The notes: generated from the letters alone by a model not told the origin. DNA of 64,000 nucleotides from Antarctobacter sediminis (GCF_019218285.1 NZ_JAHUZG010000001.1:806001-870000), one strand, 5' to 3'. Positions 24,655-34,296 are shown, counted from the stretch's first letter. Numbers and translations: made by a program.

Positions 24655-27600
24655 TTATTCCTTGTTGCCACGGCGGATGACGTTGCCGGCGTCCGCCTCG
24701 ATCCGGAAGGTGCCGGCGGTGTTTCCGGCCAGATCGTTGTTTTCGTAGGTGCCGCCACCGCCTTCGCGGATGCGGATCGCCTCGTAGACATTGGCGAAGA
24801 TCTTGTTGCCGCGCACCAGCGGGGTCGAGTCACCCTTGACCGAGAGACCGTAGAACCCGTTGCGGAAGATCTCGTTGTTCTCGATCACGCCGCGGCCACC
24901 GCTGTGGACATAGATGCCCGACTGCTGACCATCGCGCAGGATGTTGTCAAAGACCTGCGGGTTGGCGTTGGTCTTGATCTCGATCCCGGCGTAGGCGTTG
25001 CCGTAGATCTCGTTCTTGGTGATCCGGGCGATGCTGCCTTCCGAGGCCATGATGCCACCCTGCTGACCGTCGCGGACAGTATTGCCCGAAATCAGCGGAT
25101 CGTCCGCGGCCTTCACCTCGATGCCGGACAGGGCGTTGTTGAAGATCGTGTTGCCTTCGAACCGGCCCTTGCCGCCTTCGTTGATGAAGATGCCCGAACC
25201 GCCGCCGTCGCGGAACGTATTGTCCTTGACGGTCGGGTCCGCGCCTTCCTTGAGCTCCAGACCAGCCAGCGAGTTGCCGAAGATCGTGTTGCCCTCGATC
25301 GTGGCCTTGCCGGCCTCGAACATGAAGATACCGCCCTGTGCACCGTCATGGATGACGTTGCGACGCACGGTCGCCCCTTTGTTGGCACGGATCGCGAGAA
25401 CAGCCAGACCTTTCGAGGTCAGGTCGTTGTCTTCGATGATGACGGAACCGCCTGCAACGTGGAAGTTGAAGTACTTGCCGCCATCCTGGTGGATCGACAG
25501 GCGCGCCACACGGCCCGATTCGGCGGTCCAGCGGATCGCATTGTCGTCCTTGACCTTCAGGATGATGTCCTTGACCGGACCCACACCCACGATTTCCAGC
25601 GGCTTCGACACGTCGATACCGGTGGTGTAGGTGCCCGGGTAAACTTCGATCCGGGCATTGGGTTCGGCAGCGCGGACCGCATCCGCAAGGCTGGAGTAGT
25701 CACCACCACCCGAAGCCTTCACCGTCAGAACGTTCACGTTCTTGGGCTCGGGCGTCTTGGTTTTCTGACCCGGACCTTCGATATTGCCGATCCGGATGAC
25801 CTTGCCGGCATCGGGTTCGATGCGGAAGGTGCCGGCGGTGTTGCCCGACAGGTCATTGCGCTCATAGGTGCCGCCACCGCCTTCGCGGATGCGGATCGCC
25901 TCGTAGACATTGCCCGAGATCACATTGTCACGGACGGTCGGGTTCGAGTCACCCTTGACCGAGATACCGTAGAACCCGTTGCGGAAGATCTCGTTGTTCT
26001 CGATCACGCCGCGACCACCGCTGTGCACATAGATGCCCGACTGCTGACCGTCGCGCAGGATGTTGTCATAGACCTGCGGGTTTGCATCGGCCTTGATCTC
26101 GATCCCGGCATAGGCATTGCCGTAGATCTCGTTCTTGGTGATGCGCGCCACGGTGCCCTCAGAGGCCATGATGCCACCCTGTTTGCCGTCCCGGATCGTA
26201 TTGCCCGAAATCAGCGGGTTGTCCGCGGCCTTCACCTCGATGCCGGACAGAGCATTGTTGAAGATCGTGTTGCCTTCGAACCGGCCCTTGCCGCCTTCGT
26301 TAATGAAGATACCCGAACCGCCGCCGTCACGGAAAGTGTTTCCGGACACGATGGGATCTGCGCCTTCCTTGAGTTCCAGGCCCGCCAGCGAGTTGCCGAA
26401 GATCGTATTGCCTTCGATCGACGCCTTGCCGCTTTCGAACATGAAGATACCGCCCTGCGCGCCGTCATGAATGACGTTGTTACGCACGGTTGCACCCTGG
26501 TTGGCCCGGATCGCCAGCACGGCGAGGCCCTTCGAGGTCAGATCGTTGTTCTCGATGATGACCGAACCGCCAGCAACGTGGAAGTTGAAGAACTTGCCGC
26601 CATCCTGATGGATCGACAGGTTCGCCACACGGCCCGATTCAGCGGTCCAGCGGATCGCATTGTCCTCGGCCACTTTCAGGACGATGTCCCGCTTGTTGCC
26701 GACGCCGATGATTTCCAGCGGCTTCGACACGTCGATACCGGTGGTGTAGGTCCCCGGGTAAACTTCGATCCGGGTGCCCGGCTCTGCCGCCGAGACTGCC
26801 GCCGAAAGATCCGAGTAATCGCCGCCCGACGCCTTGACCGTCAGGACCGGACCGCCGTGTTCGGGCGGATCAACCTTGACCGTCTTGTTGTCAGGAATGC
26901 CGCACTCACGCTCGATGATACGCTGTGCCATCGGGGCAAAGGTGTGATCGGAACATTCCGAGGCATAGACCTCGTATCCCGAACAGCCAAGGATCTTGGC
27001 TTCGGCCCACATCGCGGAACAGGCCTGCGCATGTTCGCGATCCGGATCGATATCGATTTTCTTCTTTTTCGGACCGGGATCGACGACGACACCGCCATCA
27101 GCGGTCGCCTTGAGCACACGGCTTTGCGGCAGGATCCGGGTCATCGGGATGGCCATGTTGTACCCGGTGCGGCTGTCGCCCGCGTGGTGCAGGCCGACAA
27201 CGGCATTGTCGCTCAGACGAATGACAGGCGAGCCCGAGTTGCCGCCCAGCGTGTCACAGCTGTGCATCAGCTTGCCCTCGGCGGAAATTGCCGGGATCGC
27301 GGCGGCACAGCCTTCGCGGCTGATGTGCTGCGCCTGGCCCTGCGGGTGGCCGATGATCCAGAGAAACTCGCTGTCCTGCGGATCGGCTTCGGCCAGCTTC
27401 AGCATGCCGTATTTGGTGGAGGGATTACCAAAGACGCGCAGCACGGTGTAATCCAGCTCGCGGTTGGTTTCGATGATCTGCGGGCTGACGGTGTAACGGT
27501 CGACGCCTTCCGAGCTGCCCGGCTTGATAAAGCCTGCAACGAACTGAGCCGCCTGCACACCGCTGTCACGACCGGTGGGATCACCGTCCATGCCGGGAAT

Positions 27601-27936
27601 GCAGTGGTGGTTGGTCAGGATGTGCTGGTCATCGACGATGAAAGCCGTGCAAAAGCCGGTCTTGCCGTTCTGGAACAGCATGTCCAGACGACCGATCGGG
27701 CGACCCAGCTTTACGATCGGGCTGGCTTCGCCGTACTTGATGATCGGTTCGTTCTGGTAGTCGCCAAAGGCCTGCTCAAAAACAAGACCGCCGCCACCGG
27801 CCGACTGACGAGGCTGGATGACAATCTTGCCAAAGTCGGCTGGATCGAATTCTGCGGGTGCTTGCTGTGCAGAGAGAGGGCCGACTGCGGCCGCTGCCCC
27901 TGCACATAGCGCAAGTGCTGAGATGAGTTGACGCAT
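24655..27936 (-). CDS. Secreted trypsin-like protease with duplicated beta-helix domain
   Basis: 1093 residues. A signal peptide (LISALALCAGAAAAVGPLSAQ) precedes an S1-type protease domain with His111 (TNHHC), Asp162 (ELDYTVL) and Ser234 (GGNSGSP). A short four-cysteine module spans residues 306-345. Two copies of a roughly 355-residue right-handed beta-helix follow (about 364-719 and 735-1090) with repeated turns such as GGIFMFE, SGIFINEGGKG and GIEIKA. The start has GGGGAC upstream. It is likely exported and could bind polysaccharide or another surface through the helices while cleaving protein. It shares its protease and Cys module with the next gene upstream. Target and role are unknown. 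Confidence 0.85.
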   Translation of the reverse strand: MRQLISALALCAGAAAAVGPLSAQQAPAEFDPADFGKIVIQPRQSAGGGGLVFEQAFGDYQNEPIIKYGEASPIVKLGRPIGRLDMLFQNGKTGFCTAFIVDDQHILTNHHCIPGMDGDPTGRDSGVQAAQFVAGFIKPGSSEGVDRYTVSPQIIETNRELDYTVLRVFGNPSTKYGMLKLAEADPQDSEFLWIIGHPQGQAQHISREGCAAAIPAISAEGKLMHSCDTLGGNSGSPVIRLSDNAVVGLHHAGDSRTGYNMAIPMTRILPQSRVLKATADGGVVVDPGPKKKKIDIDPDREHAQACSAMWAEAKILGCSGYEVYASECSDHTFAPMAQRIIERECGIPDNKTVKVDPPEHGGPVLTVKASGGDYSDLSAAVSAAEPGTRIEVYPGTYTTGIDVSKPLEIIGVGNKRDIVLKVAEDNAIRWTAESGRVANLSIHQDGGKFFNFHVAGGSVIIENNDLTSKGLAVLAIRANQGATVRNNVIHDGAQGGIFMFESGKASIEGNTIFGNSLAGLELKEGADPIVSGNTFRDGGGSGIFINEGGKGRFEGNTIFNNALSGIEVKAADNPLISGNTIRDGKQGGIMASEGTVARITKNEIYGNAYAGIEIKADANPQVYDNILRDGQQSGIYVHSGGRGVIENNEIFRNGFYGISVKGDSNPTVRDNVISGNVYEAIRIREGGGGTYERNDLSGNTAGTFRIEPDAGKVIRIGNIEGPGQKTKTPEPKNVNVLTVKASGGGDYSSLADAVRAAEPNARIEVYPGTYTTGIDVSKPLEIVGVGPVKDIILKVKDDNAIRWTAESGRVARLSIHQDGGKYFNFHVAGGSVIIEDNDLTSKGLAVLAIRANKGATVRRNVIHDGAQGGIFMFEAGKATIEGNTIFGNSLAGLELKEGADPTVKDNTFRDGGGSGIFINEGGKGRFEGNTIFNNALSGIEVKAADDPLISGNTVRDGQQGGIMASEGSIARITKNEIYGNAYAGIEIKTNANPQVFDNILRDGQQSGIYVHSGGRGVIENNEIFRNGFYGLSVKGDSTPLVRGNKIFANVYEAIRIREGGGGTYENNDLAGNTAGTFRIEADAGNVIRRGNKE
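24661..26847 (-). repeat. Two tandem copies of a 1.07-kb beta-helix coding unit
   Basis: Copy 1 runs about 25780-26847 and copy 2 about 24661-25733. Long stretches are almost identical in DNA as well as protein, for example the blocks around CGGATGCGGATCGCCTCGTA and GGCCCTTGCCGCCTTCGTT. Both start with VLTVKASGG and end with a VIRIGN/VIRRGN strand. The near identity points to recent duplication or gene conversion. Confidence 0.9.
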
Positions 27937-28128
27937 GATAATGTCCCCGTTGGTAAAGAATACTGCTTAAAACTACTTTGATCCCGCCTGTGCCGCCAAG
28001 TAAAGAATTCCTTGCCTGCGACGGTGAAGTCCCGTGACTCCGGGGGCTTGCGGCAACGATCATGGTGTTTCGAAACGCGAAACAGCGACGCGCTGCGCCG
28101 CCGTTCCGCCCGTGTCACGCTTGCGTGA

Positions 28129-30732
28129 TCAACGCTGATCGGGTCGTGGCGCAGCCGCCACCAACCGTTCCAGCGCACCGCGCGTGGTCGGCCCAAAGAC
28201 GCCATCCACGTCCCCGGGCCGCAAGTAGCCCCGCGCTACAAGGTCCCGCTGGATCTCGCGCGTTGTGGCATTGGGCAGTTTGTGCAGCTGGGTGATCGGA
28301 TGGGCATAGCCATCGGCAATGGACTCGACGAGGTATTTCGCCGCCAGCGCATGATCGGTGCGGACCGCTCGGCCAAGGCTGTAATAGACGCCAAGGGAAA
28401 ACTTGCCCTGAGGCAGCCCGGCACCCGCCGTTTCGCGATAGATCTCCAGCGCCAGGTCATAGTTTTTGCGCAGGCCCAGACCGCTGTTATAGGCCACACC
28501 CAGCGAATAGCGCGCAGGCAGGAAATTCCCCATACGCGGGTTGCGCAGGATCGGGATCGCCTCGCTGTAACGTTTCTTGGTGATCAGGGCACGGGCATAG
28601 CCATAGTGAACGGCGGGCTCATCGCTGATCTTGCGGGCCGCGCTACAGGCCAATTCCGCAGCATCCGCGTCGAAATCAACGCGTGAGACACCGGCAATGC
28701 CCTCGACCGCGAATTGCGGCATCGAAACCTCAAGGCACTGGGTCACGATCGGGGCGCGCGCGGCCTGTTGGTCGGCCGCCTTGCGCAAAGCCAAGGCCTC
28801 TTTTTCGGTTTCGGATATGCGCCGTTCTGCAAGGGCCACCTGCGCGATGATCTGGTTCAGCCACTGGGCGGAAAGATCGCCGGTGTTGTCCACCCGCAAC
28901 AGGGACTGTGTCACCACGGCCTCGTCCTTGGCCTTGGCGATTGCGTCCAGCCCGGTGTCGACAACCTTGGCAAGGCGTTCCATCCCTTCGGCGCGGGACT
29001 GCACCCTCAGCAAGTCGCCGGCCAGACCACGGGCAAGGGCTTCCCAAAGTTCGGCCACCTGCGTATCGCCGGGGCCGCCGGTCTCTCTTGCCTCCTGAGC
29101 CAGCACATAGACGCGGGCCACAATTTCTTCGTAGGCCGCGACCTGTTTCAGGGCGAGCGCCTGAACCTCGTCCATGGATTTGCGCGTGGCGTTGCCTTTG
29201 ACCAAGGCCGCGTCGATGCTGCGGCGCAGGGCGGCGGCGCGCGGGTCTTCGGTCTGACGGTTCACCGCGTCCTGCAACAGGGCCAGCGCTTCGGCCTCGC
29301 CCTCCTTGAACAGCGCCTCCGCCATTGTCTTGCGAGCGGAAACAAAGGCCAGCCTTTCGCGGCTCGACTCGGCCAGCGTTCCCGCCCGTTTCAAGGCCGA
29401 GTCGATCTCGGCCTCAGTCGTCGCGGCGCGCAGAACGTCGAGTTCCGCGTCCATCGACGCCAACAGCCCGGACATGGCGCGCACACGTTCCTGGGCATCG
29501 GTCAGCGGTGCTGACAGGCGCTGCGTGATCCCGGTCCACAGCGCGGTCACCTCGGCGCTGCCCGGATCGACCGAGCTTTCGGCATCTCCGGCGCGGGCCC
29601 GGGCGCGGTTGACCGTCCCTTCAAGGCTAAGCACCGCGCGGTTTGCGGCGGTGATTTCGCGCGCGATCTCGGCGCGGCGACCTTCGGCAGTGCGCAGCGC
29701 CGTGTCGATGCTGTCCTTCAGCGGATTGACGGCCGGACCGGTATCGGGCGGCGTGCCACCGCCCGCCGCCTTGCAGGACCGATCCGCCAGCCCACGGGCC
29801 AGCGGCGCAAGCGGGTGCGCGCCGCATTGCTCAAGGAAGGTCTGATATCCAAGGCAACCATGCTGTTCCGCCGCGCCCCAGAGAATTTCGCAGGCCCCCT
29901 GCCCCTTGGGCGGTTCCGGCGGGCTCACCGGCGCGGCGGCCTTGAGGATCTGGCTTTCCTGTAGAATCCGCGTCATCGGGATGGCAAAGTTGAACCCGGT
30001 CCGGTTGTCACCCGCATGGTGCAAGGCCACCACCTGACGGTCCGAGATCCGGAACACAGGGGATCCCGAGTTACCGCCAAGCGTATCGCAGGTATGCACC
30101 ACCTTCCCCTCGGTCGAGACGGGTGGATCACCCGCGGCACAGCCTTCGCGGCTGATGTGCTGGGCCTGCCCCTGCGGGTGGCCGATGATCCACAGAAACT
30201 CTGACGGGTCGGGATCGGCATTGGCCAGCAGCACCTTGCCATACCGGGCGGACGGGTCGCCAAAGACCCGCAGAACCGAATAATCCAGCGCGGCGCTGGT
30301 TTCCAACGGCTCCAGGCCAACCTGAAATTTCTCGGCCTTGTCGGGATGGGCCGCATCGACATAGCCCACCACGAACTGCGCCGCCTGCACTCCAACGCCG
30401 TCGATGCCGGGGATACAGTGGTTGTTGGTCACAAGATGTTCGGTATCGACGATGAAGGCGGTGCAATAGCCGGTTTTGCCATTCTTGTAGAGCACGTCCA
30501 GCCGCCCAACCGGCCGGCCCAGCCGCCGGGCGATGCTCTTTTCGCCATAAGAAATCACCGGCTCGTTCTGGTAATCGCCAAAGGCCTGTTCCAGCACGAA
30601 ACCCGTGCCCGAAGACTGGCGCGGGGCCACCACGATCTTGCCGAAATCGGAGGGATCAAATTCCACCGGCTGCGCCGCAAGCGGCGCGGCCAAGACGGCC
30701 AACAGCAGGGATTTCAGGGCAACACGGCGCAT
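28129..30732 (-). CDS. Secreted trypsin-like protease with coiled-coil, Sel1 and peptidoglycan-binding parts
   Basis: 867 residues. Signal peptide (VALKSLLLAVLAAPLAAQ), then a trypsin-like domain with His105, Asp150 and Ser222 (GGNSGSP). The four-cysteine module has Cys at 281, 293, 303 and 320. A long Ala/Glu/Arg-rich, probably coiled-coil region follows (about 340-640). Then come Sel1-like repeats (ARYSLGVAYNSGLGLRKNYDLALEIY and GKFSLGVYYSLGRAVRTDHALA) and a C-terminal peptidoglycan-binding-like segment (IQRDLVARGYLRPGDVDGVFG). ATG 30732 starts the signal peptide with GAGG upstream. It probably works at the cell wall. The N-terminal half is clearly paralogous to the neighbouring proteases. 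Confidence 0.82.
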   Translation of the reverse strand: MRRVALKSLLLAVLAAPLAAQPVEFDPSDFGKIVVAPRQSSGTGFVLEQAFGDYQNEPVISYGEKSIARRLGRPVGRLDVLYKNGKTGYCTAFIVDTEHLVTNNHCIPGIDGVGVQAAQFVVGYVDAAHPDKAEKFQVGLEPLETSAALDYSVLRVFGDPSARYGKVLLANADPDPSEFLWIIGHPQGQAQHISREGCAAGDPPVSTEGKVVHTCDTLGGNSGSPVFRISDRQVVALHHAGDNRTGFNFAIPMTRILQESQILKAAAPVSPPEPPKGQGACEILWGAAEQHGCLGYQTFLEQCGAHPLAPLARGLADRSCKAAGGGTPPDTGPAVNPLKDSIDTALRTAEGRRAEIAREITAANRAVLSLEGTVNRARARAGDAESSVDPGSAEVTALWTGITQRLSAPLTDAQERVRAMSGLLASMDAELDVLRAATTEAEIDSALKRAGTLAESSRERLAFVSARKTMAEALFKEGEAEALALLQDAVNRQTEDPRAAALRRSIDAALVKGNATRKSMDEVQALALKQVAAYEEIVARVYVLAQEARETGGPGDTQVAELWEALARGLAGDLLRVQSRAEGMERLAKVVDTGLDAIAKAKDEAVVTQSLLRVDNTGDLSAQWLNQIIAQVALAERRISETEKEALALRKAADQQAARAPIVTQCLEVSMPQFAVEGIAGVSRVDFDADAAELACSAARKISDEPAVHYGYARALITKKRYSEAIPILRNPRMGNFLPARYSLGVAYNSGLGLRKNYDLALEIYRETAGAGLPQGKFSLGVYYSLGRAVRTDHALAAKYLVESIADGYAHPITQLHKLPNATTREIQRDLVARGYLRPGDVDGVFGPTTRGALERLVAAAPRPDQR

Positions 30733-30832
30733 GTTCAGGGCCTCGCAGATCCGGTTGACGACAGGGTAACGCGCTGAACAGTCGCCCGCCAAGTCATGAA
30801 ATCCTCGCCATTCGGCACGGCGCGGGCCGCGA

Positions 30833-31689
30833 TTACTTGGTTGCGTCGATCAAGATCTGTTCGCTTTCGGCCTTGCGCAACTGTGACCGGGCCACGTTCA
30901 GCAACCCCGAGACCCCGGAAGCCACCTTCCCGACCTTTTCAACCTGCGCCTCGATTCCTGTCACGATCTTGCGGGCCGCGGCCCCACGACCTTGCGATCC
31001 GATACCCGAAACACCGGCAAGCCGGAATTTCCGCCCAGCGTGTCGCAACTGTGGACCAGCTTGCCCTCGGGCGACACCGCCGGGTCATCCGCGGCACACC
31101 CTTCACGGCTGATGTGCTGCGCCTGCCCTTGCGGGTGTCCGATGATCCAAAGCGGCTCGCCGTTTTCCGGCGGGTCAGAGACCAGTTCGACCGCACCAAA
31201 TTTGGCCGAGGGATCGCCAAAGACCCTGAGGACGGAGTAATCAAGCGGCACGCTGGTTTCCACCGGCTGAACGGCCACCTGGAACTTTTCGGCGCCGCGA
31301 CCGTGCCCGCCGTCGACGTAACCCGCCACGAACTGGGCCGCCTGAACGCCAAGGCCGCCGATGCCCGGAATACAGTGGTTGTTGGTCAGGATGTGCTGAT
31401 GATCGACGATGAAAGCGGTGCAAACCCCGGTCTTGCCGTTGGAATACAGCACATCCAACCGCCCAACCGGCCGCCCGACCCGGCGCGGCAGGCTATTTTG
31501 GGAATAGGTGATGATCGGTTCGTTCTGATAGTCGCCAAAAGCCTGTTCGAAAGTTAGCCCGTTAGCTCCGGCCGACTGGCGTGGGGCAAGGACGAGCTTG
31601 CCGAAATCCGACGGATCGAATTCGACCGCTTGCGCAGAGGCAAGCGTCCCCCAGACACAACAGGACAACATCAAGGCAGACCGAAACAT
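30833..31689 (-). pseudogene. Broken trypsin-like protease paralogue
   Basis: An intact start (MFRSALMLSCC signal peptide, ATG 31689) and protease domain with His105, Asp150 and Ser222 (GGNSGLP; Ser to Leu two residues on) run to DRKVVG. There the frame turns into PRPARS and stops at 30961 (242 residues). In the paralogues VVG/VVA continues LHHAGD-RTG and the last protease strands, which are absent. One frame over, the sequence continues as an open helical tail (ARKIVTGIEAQVEKVGKVAS... to the stop at 30833). This looks like an internal deletion that joined a protease start out of frame to the tail of the old gene. A short secreted product may still be made. Confidence 0.65.
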
Positions 31690-31787
31690 GACATCCCCAC
31701 AAGGCACAGCGCGACGTTGCAGGCAACGTTAGACGCCGTCGCGGATCAAGTCACGTCGCTATGATCGTAGGGTGTTTGCGACGGGTT

Positions 31788-32127
31788 TCAGCCCTGTGCC
31801 GGACGGGTCCAGCCCTCGTAGGACCAGCGCCAGCCTTCCAGCGCCTTTTCAAGCTCGGCTGTGCGGGAGTCGAAATCGGCGCCCGCCACGGCGCGTTTTT
31901 CGGCAAAGTCAAACCCGCCGCTTTCGCCCGGGACAACCTCGAACCCTTGAATCGCCAGAAAATCCTGAACGACGGTCGAGTTGATGTCGCCCGCCGGGCT
32001 TGGCACGGTGCGGTGGATCACCCGCCGCACCCGTAGAGCCGTCATCGCCTTTTGCCGCAAGCTCGGCCCGGATGGCATCATTACGCGCCACGTTCGGATC
32101 CTTGCGCTTGCGGAACAGGCCGAACAT
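31788..32127 (-). pseudogene. RraB-like (RNase E inhibitor family) gene with a frameshift
   Basis: ATG 32127 overlaps the purC stop by one base (TGATG). The frame gives [20 protein letters not shown]... then GDDGST, after which it diverges. A frame one base over continues RRVIHRTVPSPAGDINSTVV... and ends FDSRTAELEKALEGWRWSYEGWT, resembling RraB proteins. Removing one G from the GGG run at 32030-32032 joins both into a single protein of about 112 residues. Either the gene is broken, the base is a sequencing error, or the shift is corrected in translation. The second frame also has its own ATG at 32081 with no clear ribosome site. RraB identity is moderate. Confidence 0.55.
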
Positions 32128-32888
32128 CAGTTGATGAGTTTCGGCTTGTTGATGTGGGTGGCCGACTTGGGCATCACGCCCAGACGGCGCGCAACCTCGG
32201 TATAGGCATCCGCAAGATTGCCAAGGTCGTGGCGAAACACATCCTTGTCCAGCTTCTTGCCGGTTTCGATGTCCCACAGACGGCAGCTATCGGGCGAGAT
32301 TTCATCCGCAACGATCAGGCGCTGATAATCGCCGTCATAGACCCGGCCAATCTCGATCTTGAAATCCACAAGGCGGATGCCGACGCCATACATCAGGCCC
32401 GACAGATAGTCGTTCACCCGCAGGGCAAGCGCCACGACATCGTCCATGTCCTGCTGGCTGGCCCAGCCAAAGGCGGCGATATGTTCCTCGGTGACCAGCG
32501 GATCGCCCAGCTTGTCGTCCTTGTAGCAGTATTCGACGATCGGACGTGGCAGCGCGGTGCCTTCCTCGATGCCCAGACGCTTGGACAGCGACCCGGCGGC
32601 ATAGTTACGCACGATCACTTCCAACGGAATGATCTCGCAGGCGCGGACCAGTTGCTCGCGCATGTTCAGCCGCTTGATGAAATGGGTCGGCACGCCGATG
32701 CCGTTCAGCCCGGTCATGAAGAATTCGCTCAGGCGGTTGTTCAGAACACCCTTGCCTTCGATCACGTCCTTCTTTTCGGCGTTGAAGGCGGTGGCGTCAT
32801 CCTTGAAATATTGCACGATTGTGCCGGGTTCGGGGCCTTCGTACAGGATCTTTGCCTTGCCTTCGTAAATTTTCTTGCGCCGTGCCAT
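32127..32888 (-). CDS. purC: Phosphoribosylaminoimidazole-succinocarboxamide synthase
   Basis: 253 residues, the short bacterial form. It joins aspartate to CAIR with ATP in purine synthesis. Conserved parts: [62 protein letters not shown], and [16 protein letters not shown] 32888 is preceded by GGAAAGGG; the frame stays open upstream without other support. It is divergent from the zeta-inhibitor gene (181 bases between) and overlaps the RraB-like start. Confidence 0.97.
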   Translation of the reverse strand: MARRKKIYEGKAKILYEGPEPGTIVQYFKDDATAFNAEKKDVIEGKGVLNNRLSEFFMTGLNGIGVPTHFIKRLNMREQLVRACEIIPLEVIVRNYAAGSLSKRLGIEEGTALPRPIVEYCYKDDKLGDPLVTEEHIAAFGWASQQDMDDVVALALRVNDYLSGLMYGVGIRLVDFKIEIGRVYDGDYQRLIVADEISPDSCRLWDIETGKKLDKDVFRHDLGNLADAYTEVARRLGVMPKSATHINKPKLIN

Positions 32889-33069
32889 CGGGGCCCTTTC
32901 CAAACGGATAAGCCGCGCTGGGAGAATCCAAGCGCGGGCTGCGCCCCCAATAAAGCACGCGCCAGCTTGCTGCAAGCACCGCCCGGCTGCGGCGCTTCTT
33001 CCCCTTGCGCCGCGCGCGTCGTGGCGGCATATCCGATAGGAAAGCCACGTTGCCGAGGGAGCCGAGCTC

Positions 33070-33384
33070 ATGACCACCTTCGACGATCGCGAAAATGCGT
33101 TCGAAAACAAATACGCCCACGACGAAGAAATGAAGTTCAAGGCCGAAGCCCGCGCCAACAAGCTGCTGGGCATCTGGGCTGCGGAACTTCTGGGCAAAAG
33201 CGGCGACGACGCCAATGCCTATGCCATCGAAGTCGTGAAGGCAGACTTCGAAGAAGCCGGCCACGAGGACGTGGTGCGCAAGGTCGCAGGCGACCTTGGC
33301 GACAAGGCCACTGCGGACGAAATCCGCGCCAAGCGCGCCGCGCTGCTGGTGGTCGCAAAGGACCAGATCATGAAAGAGGCCTGA
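33070..33384 (+). CDS. DUF1476 protein, ATP synthase zeta-type inhibitor
   Basis: 104 residues of the DUF1476 family ([31 protein letters not shown], here in two parts, then GLWAAELLG-like [12 protein letters not shown]). In Paracoccus denitrificans this family is the zeta subunit, which blocks ATP hydrolysis by the F1 sector through its N-terminal helix. Helical, acidic and soluble, as expected. GGGAG stands upstream of ATG 33070, and a clear terminator follows, so it is a single-gene unit. Activity as an inhibitor varies among relatives. Confidence 0.9.
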   Translation: MTTFDDRENAFENKYAHDEEMKFKAEARANKLLGIWAAELLGKSGDDANAYAIEVVKADFEEAGHEDVVRKVAGDLGDKATADEIRAKRAALLVVAKDQIMKEA

Positions 33385-33408
33385 GCGCCTCTGCCTCATG
33401 CCTATCAG

Positions 33409-33436
33409 GGCCGACCGGTTTCGGTCGGCCTTTTTT
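33409..33436 (+). terminator. Rho-independent terminator after the zeta-inhibitor gene
   Basis: GGCCGACCG-GTTT-CGGTCGGCC followed by TTTTTT. Confidence 0.92.
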
Positions 33437-33461
33437 GTTTGCCCAATTCACGAGTGCCCGC

Positions 33462-34184
33462 ATGAAGCGCCTGTTCAACCTGTTGCGCCCGCGATTTTCC
33501 TCGCCTCGCGTGGTGGCCAGGGGCAACCACGAGGAAAATCTTGCCGCGCATCCACATGTTCAGATCCAACCGGTCGACACACTGGCAGAGTTTGACGTGC
33601 CGGTCTGGATCGATATCGCCCCGGACCAGCCCAGCGAAACCACTTATGAACATCTGCTATGGGAGATCGAACCCTACGGCGAGTATCTGTACCACTTGTC
33701 AGGCGATTTTCCCCGCAATGAAAAGGGCCTGTTGCGTTATGCCTCCGCCTCGCTCAGCGCAGAGGTCCACGTCAGTTTTGAATCCGACATCATCAATGTG
33801 GCGCTGCACGACCAGCCGCGCTATGCGGATCTGGCACGAACGTCAGCCTGCGAAGCGGCGGACCTTGCCTCGCTGACCGTTGCGGCGGCGCAGGCCCTTT
33901 TGGCGCAAGGCACCGGATACGCCTTGCTGAACGGCACACCGGGCTGGAGCCATGTCGAAGGGCGTGCTTGGGTTGGACCGTTGGACCGGGTCCACCGCAA
34001 GGCGATTACATTGACCACTTGCCTGATCGACAACGCGGCGCCCCGACCGCGCATGACGATGGTCCGAACGACCTGCTCACGCGCGGATCAGCAGGTGGGC
34101 GCCCTGACCCGGCACCATTTGGCCCTTGTCGACCGCTATCGCGCGATAGTTCCCTTGCAGCTGACCGGCGCGATCCGCATGTGA
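33462..34184 (+). CDS. Hypothetical protein, 240 residues
   Basis: No family recognised. The N-terminus is basic (MKRLFNLLRPRFSSPRVVARG), the rest is mixed alpha/beta with no membrane helix, and segments such as WIDIAPDQPSETTYEHLLWEIEPYGEYLYHL look well formed. Codon use is like the neighbours (G/C at third positions), and the frame does not continue usefully upstream because a terminator precedes it. The ribosome site before ATG 33462 is poor (ACGAG). The role is unknown. Confidence 0.55.
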   Translation: MKRLFNLLRPRFSSPRVVARGNHEENLAAHPHVQIQPVDTLAEFDVPVWIDIAPDQPSETTYEHLLWEIEPYGEYLYHLSGDFPRNEKGLLRYASASLSAEVHVSFESDIINVALHDQPRYADLARTSACEAADLASLTVAAAQALLAQGTGYALLNGTPGWSHVEGRAWVGPLDRVHRKAITLTTCLIDNAAPRPRMTMVRTTCSRADQQVGALTRHHLALVDRYRAIVPLQLTGAIRM

Positions 34185-34296
34185 CCGCGTAGCGTCCCGC
34201 ACCGGGGGTGTCAGACCGCCCTGCCTGCTGTCGGCTGGACAATCCGGCGCCGCTCTGCACAGATGCGCGGCAGAACAGGGACGGGATTTTCCCAAA

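Noticed and set aside
24904-27909. A 1001-codon open frame opposite the beta-helix protease
   Set aside because: It mirrors the repetitive, high-GC coding strand; the protease frame has a signal peptide, catalytic triad and terminator, whereas the opposite frame has no ribosome site or known motif.
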